A stretch of DNA of 57,321 nt from Pseudomonadota bacterium (GTDB taxonomy: Bacteria > Pseudomonadota > Alphaproteobacteria > Rhodobacterales > Rhodobacteraceae), in contig JAIUPD010000018.1 in the NCBI GenBank assembly GCA_020161615.1, positions 1 to 57,321 of the forward strand, read 5' to 3'. A model generated the notes under the pieces. The model was not told the DNA's origin. It saw only the letters and a list, made by a program, of their open reading frames with translations, and did not search any database. Position numbers and translations under genes: made by a program. The stretch's first letter is position 1. The number at the start of each line of letters is the position of its first letter. This document shows, one piece after another, positions 7,733-16,973 of the stretch.

Positions 7733-8676
7733 CGGGGACGCCTTTTCAGCACAAGGGCAAGGAACACCAACCCGCCCGCGAATTCGACAACGATGGCCAG
7801 CGCCGATTGCAGGCCCAGCAACCGTTCGAACACGAACTGGCCCAAGACCAGGATCGCGGCGCCAAGGACCGCGGCGGCGGGGATCAGCAAGACGTGGCGG
7901 TGGCTGGTCACCAGTTGTTGCGCCAGGCTGGCCGCCAGGAGGCCGAGGAAAGCCATCGGTCCCACCAGCGCGGTCGAGACGGCGACCAGCGCCGCCACCA
8001 GAGCCAGGCCCTGCATCACCAGCCGGTCATGGCCCAGACCCAGGGTCCGCGCGGGAATGCGTCCCAGCGCCGCCAGGTCCAGGGCCGGGGCCAGCCACAA
8101 CGCGCCAGCCAGCGCCAACAGCAGCGCCACCGCCGCGAAGGGCAACAGCGTACCATCGACGGCGTTGAAACTGGCGACGCTCGCCTGTTGGACCACGGCG
8201 AACTCCGAGGGTTCCAGCAGCCTTTGTGCAAACCCCGCAAGCCCGCGCAGCAGCACGCCCAGAATGACCCCGGTCAGCACCAGCCGGATCAGATCGCCCG
8301 CACCCCGGCGCAACAACAGGCCGAAGAGGGCCAGCGCCGCGCCCATCAGGCAGGCGGTCTCGCCCAGAAACAGCAGGGGCGACGGCAGCTGCGCCAGCCC
8401 GGCACCGCCCAACAGCATGACCAGCAGCGTCTGCAGGAAGACGTAAAGCGCATCGAAGCCGACGATGCCCGGGGTCAGCAGGCGGTTGCCGATCAGCGTC
8501 TGGAACACCATTGTCGCCGCGCCCGAGGCCGCGCCGACCAGCACCAGCGCCACCAGCCTTTCGGCCCTGAGGCCCAGAATGAAACCGAAGGGCGCGCGCA
8601 GGTTCCACAGCAGATAGAAGCCGACCGAGAGAACAAGCAGCGCGGCCAACGCGCCGAGGCGGCGTTCAGCCCTCAT
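7729..8676 (-). CDS. Iron-siderophore ABC transporter, permease (FecCD family, second subunit)
   Basis: This 315-residue integral membrane protein has about nine hydrophobic helices. It has the FecCD-family features GAASGAATMVFQTLIGNRL in the first third and VGPMAFLGLLAASLAQQL near residue 240. It pairs with the other permease to form the inner-membrane channel. Its start overlaps the end of the first permease gene by 11 bp and its end overlaps the ATPase start. It is closer to the second (YclO-like) permease of catecholate-type siderophore systems than to BtuC, judging by gene order. Confidence 0.9.
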   Translation of the reverse strand: MRAERRLGALAALLVLSVGFYLLWNLRAPFGFILGLRAERLVALVLVGAASGAATMVFQTLIGNRLLTPGIVGFDALYVFLQTLLVMLLGGAGLAQLPSPLLFLGETACLMGAALALFGLLLRRGAGDLIRLVLTGVILGVLLRGLAGFAQRLLEPSEFAVVQQASVASFNAVDGTLLPFAAVALLLALAGALWLAPALDLAALGRIPARTLGLGHDRLVMQGLALVAALVAVSTALVGPMAFLGLLAASLAQQLVTSHRHVLLIPAAAVLGAAILVLGQFVFERLLGLQSALAIVVEFAGGLVFLALVLKRRPR

Positions 8677-9610
8677 GGCGCACCCTCGGACGGTTCAGAA
8701 GCCACAGGAACAGCCCGGCGCCGAAGACGGCGAAGACCATGGCGGCCGGGATCTCGTAGGGCCAGCGCAGCAGACGGCCCAGCACATCGGCGGCCAGCAC
8801 GAATCCCGCCCCGGCGGCGGCCACCAGGGGCAAGTTGCGGCGCAGGTTGTCGCCCCGCCAGCGCGAGACCAGATTGGGCACCACCAGCCCGACAAAGGGC
8901 ATGGCGCCGACGCTGACGACGATCACCGCCGTGGTCAGCGCGACGATCCCCAGCCCCATCAGCAACGTCTGGCGATAGTTCAGGCCCAGCGAGCGGGCGT
9001 AATCCTCGCCCAGACCCAGCAGGGTAATGCGGTCCGCCAGCAGATAGAGCAGCAGCGCCATCCCGGCCACGAGCCAGAGCAATTCGTAGCGCCCGCGCAG
9101 CACGCCCGAGAATTCGCCCGATTGCCAGCTCCAGAGATATTGCACCAGATCCGTGGCCCAGGCCGCGCCCAGGGCTATCGAGCCAAGGATGCCCGCATAG
9201 ATCAGTCCGACCAGCGGCAACAGCATCGGGTCGCGCCGCGGCACATGGCGCGACAGCGCGAAGAAACCGGCGGTGCCCAGAAGCGCCGTCAGCGCTGCCA
9301 CGCCCATCTTGGCCAGCAGCGGCGCGCCGGGGGCCAGCAGCGTCACCGCCAGCAGGCCCAGCATCGCCGCCTCGGGCGTGCCGGTAAGGCCGGGCTCGAC
9401 GAGGCGGTTCTGCACCGATTGCTGGACCACCACCCCCGCCAGGGCCAGCCCTGCCCCGGCCAGCATCGCGGCGAGTGTGCGCGGGATACGACTGACCGCC
9501 AGCACCATCCCGGAATCGAGCGGGCCGGACCACAGATTGGTCGCGCCGATCGCCAGGCTCAGCGCCGCCAGCAGGACAAGCCCCGCAGCAATGCCCGCCC
9601 CGGCCCGCAT
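8666..9610 (-). CDS. Iron-siderophore ABC transporter, permease (FecCD family, first subunit)
   Basis: This 314-residue membrane protein has the FecCD signature RIPRTLAAMLAGAGLALAG near residue 42 and VGAMPFVGLVVPNLVSRW near 230, with about nine membrane helices. It forms the heterodimeric channel with the next gene product. It starts three bases after the binding-protein stop codon and overlaps the following permease by 11 bp. Length is standard for the family. Confidence 0.9.
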   Translation of the reverse strand: MRAGAGIAAGLVLLAALSLAIGATNLWSGPLDSGMVLAVSRIPRTLAAMLAGAGLALAGVVVQQSVQNRLVEPGLTGTPEAAMLGLLAVTLLAPGAPLLAKMGVAALTALLGTAGFFALSRHVPRRDPMLLPLVGLIYAGILGSIALGAAWATDLVQYLWSWQSGEFSGVLRGRYELLWLVAGMALLLYLLADRITLLGLGEDYARSLGLNYRQTLLMGLGIVALTTAVIVVSVGAMPFVGLVVPNLVSRWRGDNLRRNLPLVAAAGAGFVLAADVLGRLLRWPYEIPAAMVFAVFGAGLFLWLLNRPRVRHEG

Positions 9611-9613
9611 GGG

Positions 9614-10531
9614 TCACTCCTGCCCGAAGGCGCCGGTGATCTGGTCCAGCACGATCGCCATGGATTGCGCACCGCCCGCAGCCAGGTAGAGCGCGCCACT
9701 GTCCAGATACAGGATCTGCCCGCTGCGCCCGGCCGTTGTCCCCATGACGAGAGGGTTGTCCAGCGTCGCAGCCGCCGATTGGCCAGCCTGCCCGATGGCC
9801 GCGCCCCGGTCCAGAACCAGCATCCAGTCCGGGTTCACCTCGGCGATGAACTCGAAGGAGACGGCCTCGCCGTGATTCTCGGCAGTGATGCCCTCATGGG
9901 CCTGCGGCAGGCCGAGGTCCCGGTGCAACCAGCCAAAGCGGCTGTCGGCGCCATAGGCCGAGACGGTGCCGCCGTTGGTCATCAGGATCAGGGCATTGCC
10001 ACGCCCCTCGACCGCCGCGCGGGCCGCTTGCAAACGGGTCTCCAGATCCGCGGTCAGCTCCGCCGCCTGCGCCTCGCGCCCGAAGATCGCGCCATAGGCG
10101 GCGATCCGGGTCCGGGCCTGCGCCATCACATCGGTGCCGGTGATGGTCATGTCGAGCGTGGGCGCGATCTGGCTCAGGGCGTCGACCATCGGTTGCGAGC
10201 GTCCCCCGGCGACGATCAGATCGGGCGCCATGACGGCCAGCGCCTCGAAATCCGGCTCGAACAGCGTGCCGGTTGTCGGGACGCCGTCCATGGCGGGGGC
10301 AAGATAAGCCGGCGGCGTGAAATCCGGCACACCATCCAGTGTCACACCCAGCGCCGAAAGCGTATCGATCGCCGCCAGGTCCAGCGCCACGATCGTCTCG
10401 GGCACGGCGGCGACCGAATCCGGCCCCGCGGCCGTCTCGACCGTAATCGCCTGCGCGAAGACGGCGCAGGGAAGCGTCAGGAGAGCGAGGGCGAGACCGC
10501 TCCGACGGCCCGTCAAATACATGGTCCGCAT
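9614..10531 (-). CDS. Siderophore-binding periplasmic protein (YclQ/CeuE/FatB-like)
   Basis: The 305-residue protein begins with a signal peptide (MRTMYLTGRRSGLALALL, cleaved after FAQA). It belongs to the helical-backbone binding proteins. The segment NPDWMLVLDRGAAIG near 225 followed by ATLDNPLV and a GG near the end is typical of the YclQ/CeuE group that binds catecholate-type ferric siderophores. I prefer ATG 10531, which has GGGA six bases upstream; ATG 10522 and a longer frame from 10594 are alternatives. No lipobox is visible, so it should be soluble in the periplasm. It is the first gene of the five-gene operon running to 6437. Confidence 0.85.
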   Translation of the reverse strand: MRTMYLTGRRSGLALALLTLPCAVFAQAITVETAAGPDSVAAVPETIVALDLAAIDTLSALGVTLDGVPDFTPPAYLAPAMDGVPTTGTLFEPDFEALAVMAPDLIVAGGRSQPMVDALSQIAPTLDMTITGTDVMAQARTRIAAYGAIFGREAQAAELTADLETRLQAARAAVEGRGNALILMTNGGTVSAYGADSRFGWLHRDLGLPQAHEGITAENHGEAVSFEFIAEVNPDWMLVLDRGAAIGQAGQSAAATLDNPLVMGTTAGRSGQILYLDSGALYLAAGGAQSMAIVLDQITGAFGQE

Positions 10532-10594
10532 CTGGAATCCCGTTGTCCGAAGGTGGCTGGCGGGGGACCGATGCGGAACCTGGCTGATACGCAC

Positions 10595-10762
10595 CTAGGC
10601 CGAGTCGACCGGCAGGGTCAAGGGGAAGAGAGGGCAGGCCTGCCGCCTCGGGTCACGCGGCGGCAGCGTAGGACCCAGCCGGGCGCTGAACAAAAGGTGA
10701 TGGATACCCTGCCCGACTGACTGTATGCCGGGCGCATGGTGGACGGAAGGCGGACGAGTCCC
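10595..10762. promoter_or_regulatory. Divergent promoter region of the iron operon and the GNAT gene
   Basis: This short gap separates the iron operon (minus) from the acetyltransferase (plus). It contains a GC-rich inverted repeat with arms CTGCCGC and GCGGCAG within about 10638-10666. I see no clear iron box. Confidence 0.3.
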
Positions 10763-11356
10763 ATGACGATACGCGAAATGGAAACCCGGGACCTAGACGC
10801 CGTGGTCGAGGTTCATCGCAGGGCATTCCCGGGCTTCTTCCTGACGCGGATGGGACGGCCCTTTCTGCGCGCCTATTATCAGGCGGCGCTCGATTATGCG
10901 CCCGGCATCGCGCTTGTTTCCGAGGATGGATCGGACAGGACCCTGCGCGGGTTCGTGGTCGGATTCAGGGAACCGCAGGGCTTCTATGCCCTCTTCTCTG
11001 CCCGACGCCGCCGACTTCTGCCCGCGATCCTCGTCGCGGTGTTGCGGGATCCGGGACTGGCTGGCGGCATCCTGCGCAACATGCGCCGTGTCAGCGACCA
11101 GGCGGCGCATCCGGTGGATGCGGCAGAACTGGCCTCGATCGGCGTCGACGGCCAGGGTCGCGGCGTGGGTGGAGAGCTTCTGGAAGCGTTCTGTCGGCGC
11201 GCGGCCGATGCCGGCCTGCGCCAGGTGGTGCTGACCACGGACGCCGAGGGGAACGACGGCGTTCGCGCTTTCTACGAACGCCGCGGCTTCGTCCTGGACG
11301 GGGTCGAAGTCCGGGGCGAAAGGCGGCTCTGCCGTTACGTGCGCGCCTTGGGATAA
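10763..11356 (+). CDS. GNAT-family N-acetyltransferase
   Basis: The 197-residue protein has the GNAT fold: N-terminal strand TIREMETRDLDAVVEVHRRAF, a central beta-4/beta-5 region, the acetyl-CoA binding loop VDGQGRGVGGELL (Q/RxxGxG/A type) and a C-terminal NDGVRAFYERRGF motif. The substrate is unknown; similar genes beside polysaccharide loci can acetylate amino sugars, but this family is broad. I choose ATG 10763 because MTIREMETRD matches the domain start and GGAAGG lies 13 bases upstream; an ATG at 10736 is possible. The gene converges on the sugar transferase gene and overlaps its end by 22 bp. Confidence 0.8.
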   Translation: MTIREMETRDLDAVVEVHRRAFPGFFLTRMGRPFLRAYYQAALDYAPGIALVSEDGSDRTLRGFVVGFREPQGFYALFSARRRRLLPAILVAVLRDPGLAGGILRNMRRVSDQAAHPVDAAELASIGVDGQGRGVGGELLEAFCRRAADAGLRQVVLTTDAEGNDGVRAFYERRGFVLDGVEVRGERRLCRYVRALG

Positions 11357-12063
11357 GGACCCTGCGGCGCCCACCGCTTCGCGCCCTCGATATCGACCGC
11401 TGGAAGGCGCGTTTCGCGCCCCGAAACGAAGGCCAGAACAGCGACACCCGTCACGACGATATAGGAAAGGTCGGACCAAACGGTGGCACGCTCGATATAG
11501 GCCCGCTCCAGCGCCAGTTTCGGCGGCAACAGGTTCCGGGCGTAACTGCCTTCCGGATCCGCGGGGTCGATCAGCTGGTCGCCATAGATATACCCGTAAA
11601 CCGCACCGGGACTGGTGACACCCGGCCGCACCATGAGCGTTTCCAGCATCCAGTCGTTGTAGTCGCGGGCAACGATCCGCGGATCCTCGGGGCGCGGGCC
11701 GACAACCGACATGTCACCGATCAGAATGTTCCAGAATTGCGGCAGTTCGTCGATCTTCATAACGCGCAGGAACTTGCCGAAACCGAAGATGCGCCGGTCC
11801 GACTGGACGGTAATCGCACTGGCCTTGTCGGAACCGACATGCATTGTGCGAAACTTGTACATCCTGAATGGCTTGTTCCCCTTGCCCGCGCGCGAGGCCA
11901 TGTAGAACAGCGGCCCCGGCGAGGTCAGCTTGATGCCGATCACAGCCATCAGCAGCAACGGCGAGGTGGTCACCAGGGCAAAGAGCGCGACCAGGATATC
12001 CAGCAGGCGCCGGGCCAGCCTGTCGGGGACTGACCGCTGGCCGGGCTGTGCGGTGGCTGTCAT
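11335..12063 (-). CDS. Initiating sugar transferase (polyprenyl-phosphate phosphoglycosyl transferase)
   Basis: The 242-residue protein belongs to the bacterial sugar transferase family (monotopic PglC/WcaJ-C type). An N-terminal hydrophobic re-entrant helix (about 18-42) is followed by KFRTM, DELPQFWN with the catalytic Asp-Glu pair near residue 104, and MSVVGPRPE. It would move a sugar phosphate from a UDP-sugar to undecaprenyl phosphate and so start the oligosaccharide unit built by the genes upstream. It overlaps the aminotransferase stop by four bases. It has a C-terminal extension with another hydrophobic stretch (about 195-215), longer than minimal PglC. The sugar it uses may be made by the adjacent aminotransferase. 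Confidence 0.88.
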   Translation of the reverse strand: MTATAQPGQRSVPDRLARRLLDILVALFALVTTSPLLLMAVIGIKLTSPGPLFYMASRAGKGNKPFRMYKFRTMHVGSDKASAITVQSDRRIFGFGKFLRVMKIDELPQFWNILIGDMSVVGPRPEDPRIVARDYNDWMLETLMVRPGVTSPGAVYGYIYGDQLIDPADPEGSYARNLLPPKLALERAYIERATVWSDLSYIVVTGVAVLAFVSGRETRLPAVDIEGAKRWAPQGPYPKART

Positions 12064-13217
12064 GCGCGGGCCTCCAGCACGCTGCGCACCACCTCGATCA
12101 CGCGGTCCTGTTCGGCATCGCTCATCGCCATGAACAGCGGCAGCGACACGCAGCGCGAAAACACCAGATCGGCTTGCGGGAACGTGCCCCCCTTGCAGAA
12201 CGGCTTCCAGACGGTCATCTGATGCAGTGGCCGGTAATGCACCGAAATGCCGATCCCCCGTTCTTTCAGGGCCAGGATGAAATCGTCCCGGTTCACTGGC
12301 GCATCGTCGCGCAACTGCACGATGTAGAGGTGCCAGGAATGCCCGTCACCCTCGGCCGGGCGGGGCGGCAGGATCAGCGGCAGGTCGGCAAAGGCCGCGT
12401 CATAGCGGGCCACGCGCTCGGCCCGGATCCGCCCGAAATCATTGGCACGCCCGAGCTGCACGAGACCCAGGGCCGAGGCAATGTCCGTGAGGTTGTATTT
12501 GAAGCCCGGGGCCACGACGTCATAAACCCAGCTCGCCCGCGGATCGGTGAACCGGTTGAACACGTCGCGGTCGATGCCATGCAGCCGCATGACCTTGATC
12601 CGCGCGGCAATCGCCGGATCGGCGGTCACCACCATGCCCCCTTCGCCCGTGGTCATGGTCTTGTTGGCGTAAAAGCTGAAGGCCGTGACATCGGCGCCGC
12701 ATTTGCCGACCGTGACGCCCTGATGATGGGCCGGCAGGGCATGTGCGGCATCGTCGAGAATGCGCAGGCCGTGCCGGTCGGCGATCTGGCGCAGCCTGGT
12801 CATGTCGCACATCCGGCCGGCGAAATGCACCGGCATGACGACTTTGGTCTGCGGCGTGATCGCGGCTTCGACCCGCTCCAGATCGATGCAGAGCGTTTCG
12901 GCATCGACATCGACCAGGACCGGCGTCGCACCCAGATAGCGCACCACCTCGGCCGTCGCGGTAAAGGTCAGCGTGGGAACGATCACCTCGTCGCCGGGAC
13001 CGACGCCAAGCGCCTCAAGCCCCAGATGCAGCGCCGCCGTGGCCGAGTTGACAGCAATGGCCTCGACCCCGCCACCCAGATAGGCCGCGAAAGCGGCCTC
13101 AAAGGCCGCGGTCTTCGGGCCGGTCGTCAGCCAGCCGGACCGGAGGCATTCGGTCACCGCGGCGATTTCTTCCTCGCCGATCGACGGGCGGAAGAAGGGA
13201 ACGGATGTGATGCTCAA
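12060..13217 (-). CDS. DegT/DnrJ/EryC1 nucleotide-sugar aminotransferase
   Basis: The 385-residue PLP enzyme has the family motifs GPGDEVIVPTLTFTATAE, DDAAHALPA and SFYANKTMTTGEGG with the PLP lysine at about 186. It resembles C-4 aminotransferases that make UDP-4-amino-4,6-dideoxy sugars (PglE/PseC-like). The start is probably TTG at 13217, with GGGAG eight bases upstream; no closer ATG fits. It overlaps the sugar transferase gene by four bases. The 4,6-dehydratase that would supply its keto-sugar is not in this locus, so substrate assignment is inference. Confidence 0.87.
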   Translation of the reverse strand: MSITSVPFFRPSIGEEEIAAVTECLRSGWLTTGPKTAAFEAAFAAYLGGGVEAIAVNSATAALHLGLEALGVGPGDEVIVPTLTFTATAEVVRYLGATPVLVDVDAETLCIDLERVEAAITPQTKVVMPVHFAGRMCDMTRLRQIADRHGLRILDDAAHALPAHHQGVTVGKCGADVTAFSFYANKTMTTGEGGMVVTADPAIAARIKVMRLHGIDRDVFNRFTDPRASWVYDVVAPGFKYNLTDIASALGLVQLGRANDFGRIRAERVARYDAAFADLPLILPPRPAEGDGHSWHLYIVQLRDDAPVNRDDFILALKERGIGISVHYRPLHQMTVWKPFCKGGTFPQADLVFSRCVSLPLFMAMSDAEQDRVIEVVRSVLEARA

Positions 13218-14015
13218 ATCGAATCTCCCGAAATACAGTTGAGGCGAGACGAACGCTTTTTGGGACGGTTTATCAAGGCAGAAATGCCCCTGATCCCGAT
13301 GGATCGGCTGAGCCTTGCCTCGAGGAATTCATGCCCGCGGCGCCCCGTCGCCTGGCGAAGGAAAGCGCGCGGGCCAGCGGGCGCCGCGGCGAGTGTCGCG
13401 GCACCGCCGGCCTCGAAGCCCACCCCGGCGCCGAGGCTCCGCACCCCATCCGCAGCATCCCCGTTCACGCGCATCAGGATCGGCCGGCCTGCAAGCGGTC
13501 CGGCCTGGGTTCCGGACGGGAGCGCAACCCCGATACAGGCCTGTGGCGCCGATGAACCAGAAGCACCCCGGCTGGGTTGGGCATCGAGGGCCGCCGAGGC
13601 TGTGTCGCCGAAGGCGTCCCCGATCCGGCGCTGAAGGGCCGGACATGGAGAGCGACCAGAGCAAATGGTCCCGCCCGGTAGATCGGAAACCGCAACGACG
13701 CCCCCTGTTGCTGGCGATCCTGCTCGGCGCCTCGGCCTGTCTGGACAGGTTGAAACCGGAATTGAGACATAGGCGCGTCGGGATCGTCCCGGCAGCGGCG
13801 GTTCGGTCGAAGGGTCGGATGCCTGCCCCCAGGGGAAACAAAGACTTCTGATCCCGCAGACCAGCTTGCCGAGAGGACGGACAGGGTTGCGCTGCCTGTC
13901 CTGTCTATCCTCAACGTGGCTGAACATGACGACTTCGGGATCGCTTTGACCAACGGAACCGGGAGCGAGGTAACCAAGAGAACCTGTGCTGCGGGACGTG
14001 GCGGTTGGATCGTCG
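13218..14015. other. About 800 bp without a convincing gene inside the polysaccharide locus
   Basis: Several overlapping open frames exist on both strands (for example 13214-13927 minus and 13315-13851 plus), but none shows a domain or a ribosome-binding site of the kind seen in neighbouring genes. All the other genes of the locus are packed with overlaps or short gaps. The stretch may be the decayed remains of a deleted gene, or a promoter region for the aminotransferase and sugar transferase pair. Confidence 0.5.
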
Positions 14016-15224
14016 CTATTCTGCCCTCAACCCGACCGCCGTGCCGACGCCCCCAGCGTATTCGACCGACTTTCGCCTTCTCGGCGATGAGGCCAATGCC
14101 GCATCCATCAGGAATGCAAGGAAAACGGGGAACACCACACTCACCCATGCGCGGCTCAGTAGCAAGGCAACGGCACAATAAATGAAGATCGGAAAATACC
14201 ATTGCCTCCAAAAATATCGAAACCTAATGATACCCAAAAAAACTGACGAAAGCAGGAAAAAAATGCCAGCGAAGCCGAAATGCTGCACTACCGATAAAAC
14301 ACTGTGCTCATACCATCCCTGCTCAGGGTGGCACGCAAGAAACAGACATTCAGGGTTATCATTGATTCGAGCGAGCATTTGATCTCGAATACTGTCACGA
14401 ACGGTCGCGCTTTCATCGTTAGAGAATGAAAAGAGTGTGTTAAGCCGGAAGAACGCACCGCTCTCAAAGTCAAGCCTGTCCCTCAACCAGTAAAATGCAC
14501 CCGCCCCCAGGAGAGCCGACCATGCGAGTGTGGCGCGAAACGAGACGTGCCGGCCGATTAGGAAAGCAATAGCAAATGGATAGAAGGCGAGTGTCGTTCG
14601 CGATCCAAGGAGAACGATAACAACGACGCTTAGGCCAACCACGACCACAAACTCCCAAGAAGGGAGTTTGTCTCGACAAAGGTAGGCCAGCGACAAAAGC
14701 GCGAAAGTGTCAGAAAGAGTCAAGTAGCCTGCGCCGGTAACGTCCCGGAAATCAACCAACTCTCCTGAATTTAGATCACGCAACGCAAACAGCGCCCAAC
14801 CAGAAAGGGCAACGATTGAAAAAAACTGAATACCATGAAGGAGTCGCGGCGAGCGGGACCACAGGGTCAATCGCCGAAGATCGAGCTTGAGACTACCAAA
14901 CAGCAAAGCTGAAAAGATGAACCATGTAAGGATCGTTCTGTAATAGACATTCGTCGCTATGCCGAGCTCGTCAAACGCCACACCAGTAGTGTAGAAGAGA
15001 GTAAGTGTAAAATAAACCGAACCAATGACTGCAAAGCTCACGGGTCTCAGAAAGACGAGAAGTACACCTAGAAGAAGGGCCCATATCAATTCGATAACGG
15101 GAACGCCCTCAAGAAACACAGTACCAAGAAAATATTGAACGCAAATGACCAGAAGAAGCGTCGAAACCCAGCGCTGCGACTGCATCGCAGGACTTTCCGG
15201 TGTGCGGTCATTCCAGCCAAACAT
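14016..15224 (-). CDS. Multi-spanning membrane protein, probable O-antigen polymerase (Wzy-like)
   Basis: The protein of about 402 residues has roughly ten to twelve hydrophobic helices and a large polar loop (about 270-320) rich in charged and Cys residues, as in Wzy polymerases. Sequence similarity within Wzy is always weak, so the call rests on topology and position between a flippase, glycosyltransferases and sugar genes. Base composition is clearly richer in A and T than in all neighbours, including runs of A and T and codons rare in this window, suggesting acquisition from a different source. Starts at 15224 (ATG, weak ribosome site) or 15185 (ATG, GGAAAG eight bases upstream) are both possible. 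Confidence 0.65.
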   Translation of the reverse strand: MFGWNDRTPESPAMQSQRWVSTLLLVICVQYFLGTVFLEGVPVIELIWALLLGVLLVFLRPVSFAVIGSVYFTLTLFYTTGVAFDELGIATNVYYRTILTWFIFSALLFGSLKLDLRRLTLWSRSPRLLHGIQFFSIVALSGWALFALRDLNSGELVDFRDVTGAGYLTLSDTFALLSLAYLCRDKLPSWEFVVVVGLSVVVIVLLGSRTTLAFYPFAIAFLIGRHVSFRATLAWSALLGAGAFYWLRDRLDFESGAFFRLNTLFSFSNDESATVRDSIRDQMLARINDNPECLFLACHPEQGWYEHSVLSVVQHFGFAGIFFLLSSVFLGIIRFRYFWRQWYFPIFIYCAVALLLSRAWVSVVFPVFLAFLMDAALASSPRRRKSVEYAGGVGTAVGLRAE

Positions 15225-15231
15225 CACGTGT

Positions 15232-16371
15232 TTACACCAGCACCCTTTGGGAAAGAGCAGCGTAGTCTAGCACGCGGCGTGCAAACGCCAACGAGGCAGA
15301 TCTCTTTGCTTCCAGATCACCGTTCTCCAGTTCCGAGAACGTCGAGGCAAGCTGATCTGACGTGGCCACCAACCATCCATTCCCTTCGACATAGGGCTCG
15401 TGCGCCGAAACCGCATCCAGGATGACCGCGCAGCCGCAGCACAGGCTGTGCTGCATCGTGGCGGATTGCGTGCCGGGCTGCAGATACACATCGGCGGCGC
15501 ACAGCAGGGCCGTCAACTCGTCTGGACCCTGCCAGCCCAGAAACGTCACGCGCGGATCGGCGGCGATCAGGGCCTCGCATTCCGCGCGAACATCCTCCTG
15601 CAGGACCCCGGCAATCACCAGGCGGAGCCTGGGATTGTCCACCGCGGACAAGGCCCGCAGCGAGTCGGGCAGTTTCTTGAGACGGTTCTGCTTGCCCGAT
15701 TGCACGATCATGATGTCGTCTTCGGCGAGGCCCAGCCGCTGGCGCACCTCGTGCCGATAGGCCGCTCGGGTCTCGTCGTCGGGGATCTGCCCGCCCAGCG
15801 GATAGAACTCCAGCCTGTCGCGCGGAACGCCGTACACCTCGTGAGCGAAATCCATCACTGTCAACGAGACGCACAGAAGCGGCCCTGATCGCTGCATCGC
15901 CTTGCGCAGGATCGGCGCGTAGAAACGCCGGTGCAGGATCTCGCGCGAAATCCATCCCTGCCCGCTGTTGATGGCATCGGAATGACTGTCGATGTTGAAC
16001 ACGACCCGGGGATGCGCGCGCGCATAGCGGGCCACCGTCCGCAACTCCCACCCTGACGAGCCATGGAACATGATCGCATCGGGCGCGAAATCCTCGAGGA
16101 TCTTTCGGACGCCGGGATGGGATCGGATCTTCCGTGCGACGCTGGACGGCATCCACCGCCGATAGGGAAGGCGGATGATCCGCACCCCTTCTTCGCCGAC
16201 ATACTCCCGCGCTTGCGTGTAATGCGTGTGCCCCCGTTCGTCGAACGTCTCGGTCGAGGCCACGACCAGAACGTCGTGACCTGCCCGAGCGTGCTCTCGA
16301 ACAAGCTCGTTTTCCTGATAGAGGCGGCCGTCGATGAAGAAGCTCGACAGGCAGAAATGGACGATCTTCAT
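15232..16371 (-). CDS. Glycosyltransferase family 4-like (GT-B) protein
   Basis: The 379-residue protein has GT-B layout: an N-terminal domain ([34 protein letters not shown]) and a C-terminal nucleotide-sugar domain with [18 protein letters not shown] and [22 protein letters not shown]. The usual E-x7-E motif is weakly kept. It would add a sugar to the lipid-linked repeat on the cytoplasmic face. Start is ATG 16371, which overlaps the stop of the acetyltransferase gene by four bases. Confidence 0.83.
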   Translation of the reverse strand: MKIVHFCLSSFFIDGRLYQENELVREHARAGHDVLVVASTETFDERGHTHYTQAREYVGEEGVRIIRLPYRRWMPSSVARKIRSHPGVRKILEDFAPDAIMFHGSSGWELRTVARYARAHPRVVFNIDSHSDAINSGQGWISREILHRRFYAPILRKAMQRSGPLLCVSLTVMDFAHEVYGVPRDRLEFYPLGGQIPDDETRAAYRHEVRQRLGLAEDDIMIVQSGKQNRLKKLPDSLRALSAVDNPRLRLVIAGVLQEDVRAECEALIAADPRVTFLGWQGPDELTALLCAADVYLQPGTQSATMQHSLCCGCAVILDAVSAHEPYVEGNGWLVATSDQLASTFSELENGDLEAKRSASLAFARRVLDYAALSQRVLV

Positions 16372-16973
16372 TCGAGAGCCTCGATCAATGCACGCGGATC
16401 CGCGAAGAGATGCGCCCTTTCCTGCAGCATTTCGTCGCCCCAATCCCACCAAGCCAAGGCGGCAAGTTTCTGCGCGATCTGCGGGGGAAAGCGATCCCTC
16501 AAGAATTTGGCTGGCACACCGCCAACGACGGAATAAGGTGCAACGTCGCGAGTCACCACCGCACCCATGGCGACGACGGCGCCGTTTCCGATATGGACGC
16601 CCGCGGCGATCTTTGCCCCATGTCCGATCCAGACATCATGTCCAATCGTCGTTCGTGGCGTCTCCGGGGCCGGAACAGCGCTGAATACCCGCTTGAAACG
16701 ATTGCGGCCCGCGTGGAAGACGGGGCTCATCGAGACGTGATCCATGGCATGGGTCGCGCCACCGATCATCACAAGATCAGCAATCGAACTGAAGCTGCCA
16801 ATTTCGGCGTTCACGACGACGCAGTCGGTACCGCAGTAGGTATACCGGCCAATCGTACTGTCGATCACCTGCGATGCGGCCCCGATCCGGGCCTGCGCGT
16901 GAAGCGTGGAGCCCGTCACGGCCTTGAGTCGCGCGTGTTTGAGGAAACGTGCGAGGGCATAGGAAATCTTCAT
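16368..16973 (-). CDS. Left-handed beta-helix acetyltransferase (CatB/WbbJ-like)
   Basis: The 201-residue protein carries hexapeptide repeats (about 28-160), a loop with [11 protein letters not shown] and the terminal pattern [31 protein letters not shown] found in sugar O- and N-acetyltransferases. It would acetylate a sugar of the polymer. It overlaps both neighbours by four bases (flippase stop and glycosyltransferase start), so it is a full member of the operon. The acetylated position cannot be predicted. Confidence 0.85.
   Translation of the reverse strand: MKISYALARFLKHARLKAVTGSTLHAQARIGAASQVIDSTIGRYTYCGTDCVVVNAEIGSFSSIADLVMIGGATHAMDHVSMSPVFHAGRNRFKRVFSAVPAPETPRTTIGHDVWIGHGAKIAAGVHIGNGAVVAMGAVVTRDVAPYSVVGGVPAKFLRDRFPPQIAQKLAALAWWDWGDEMLQERAHLFADPRALIEALE

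Noticed and set aside
13214-13927. Possible 237-codon minus-strand gene
   Set aside because: No recognisable domain, no ribosome site, and competing open frames on both strands; reported only as a gap.
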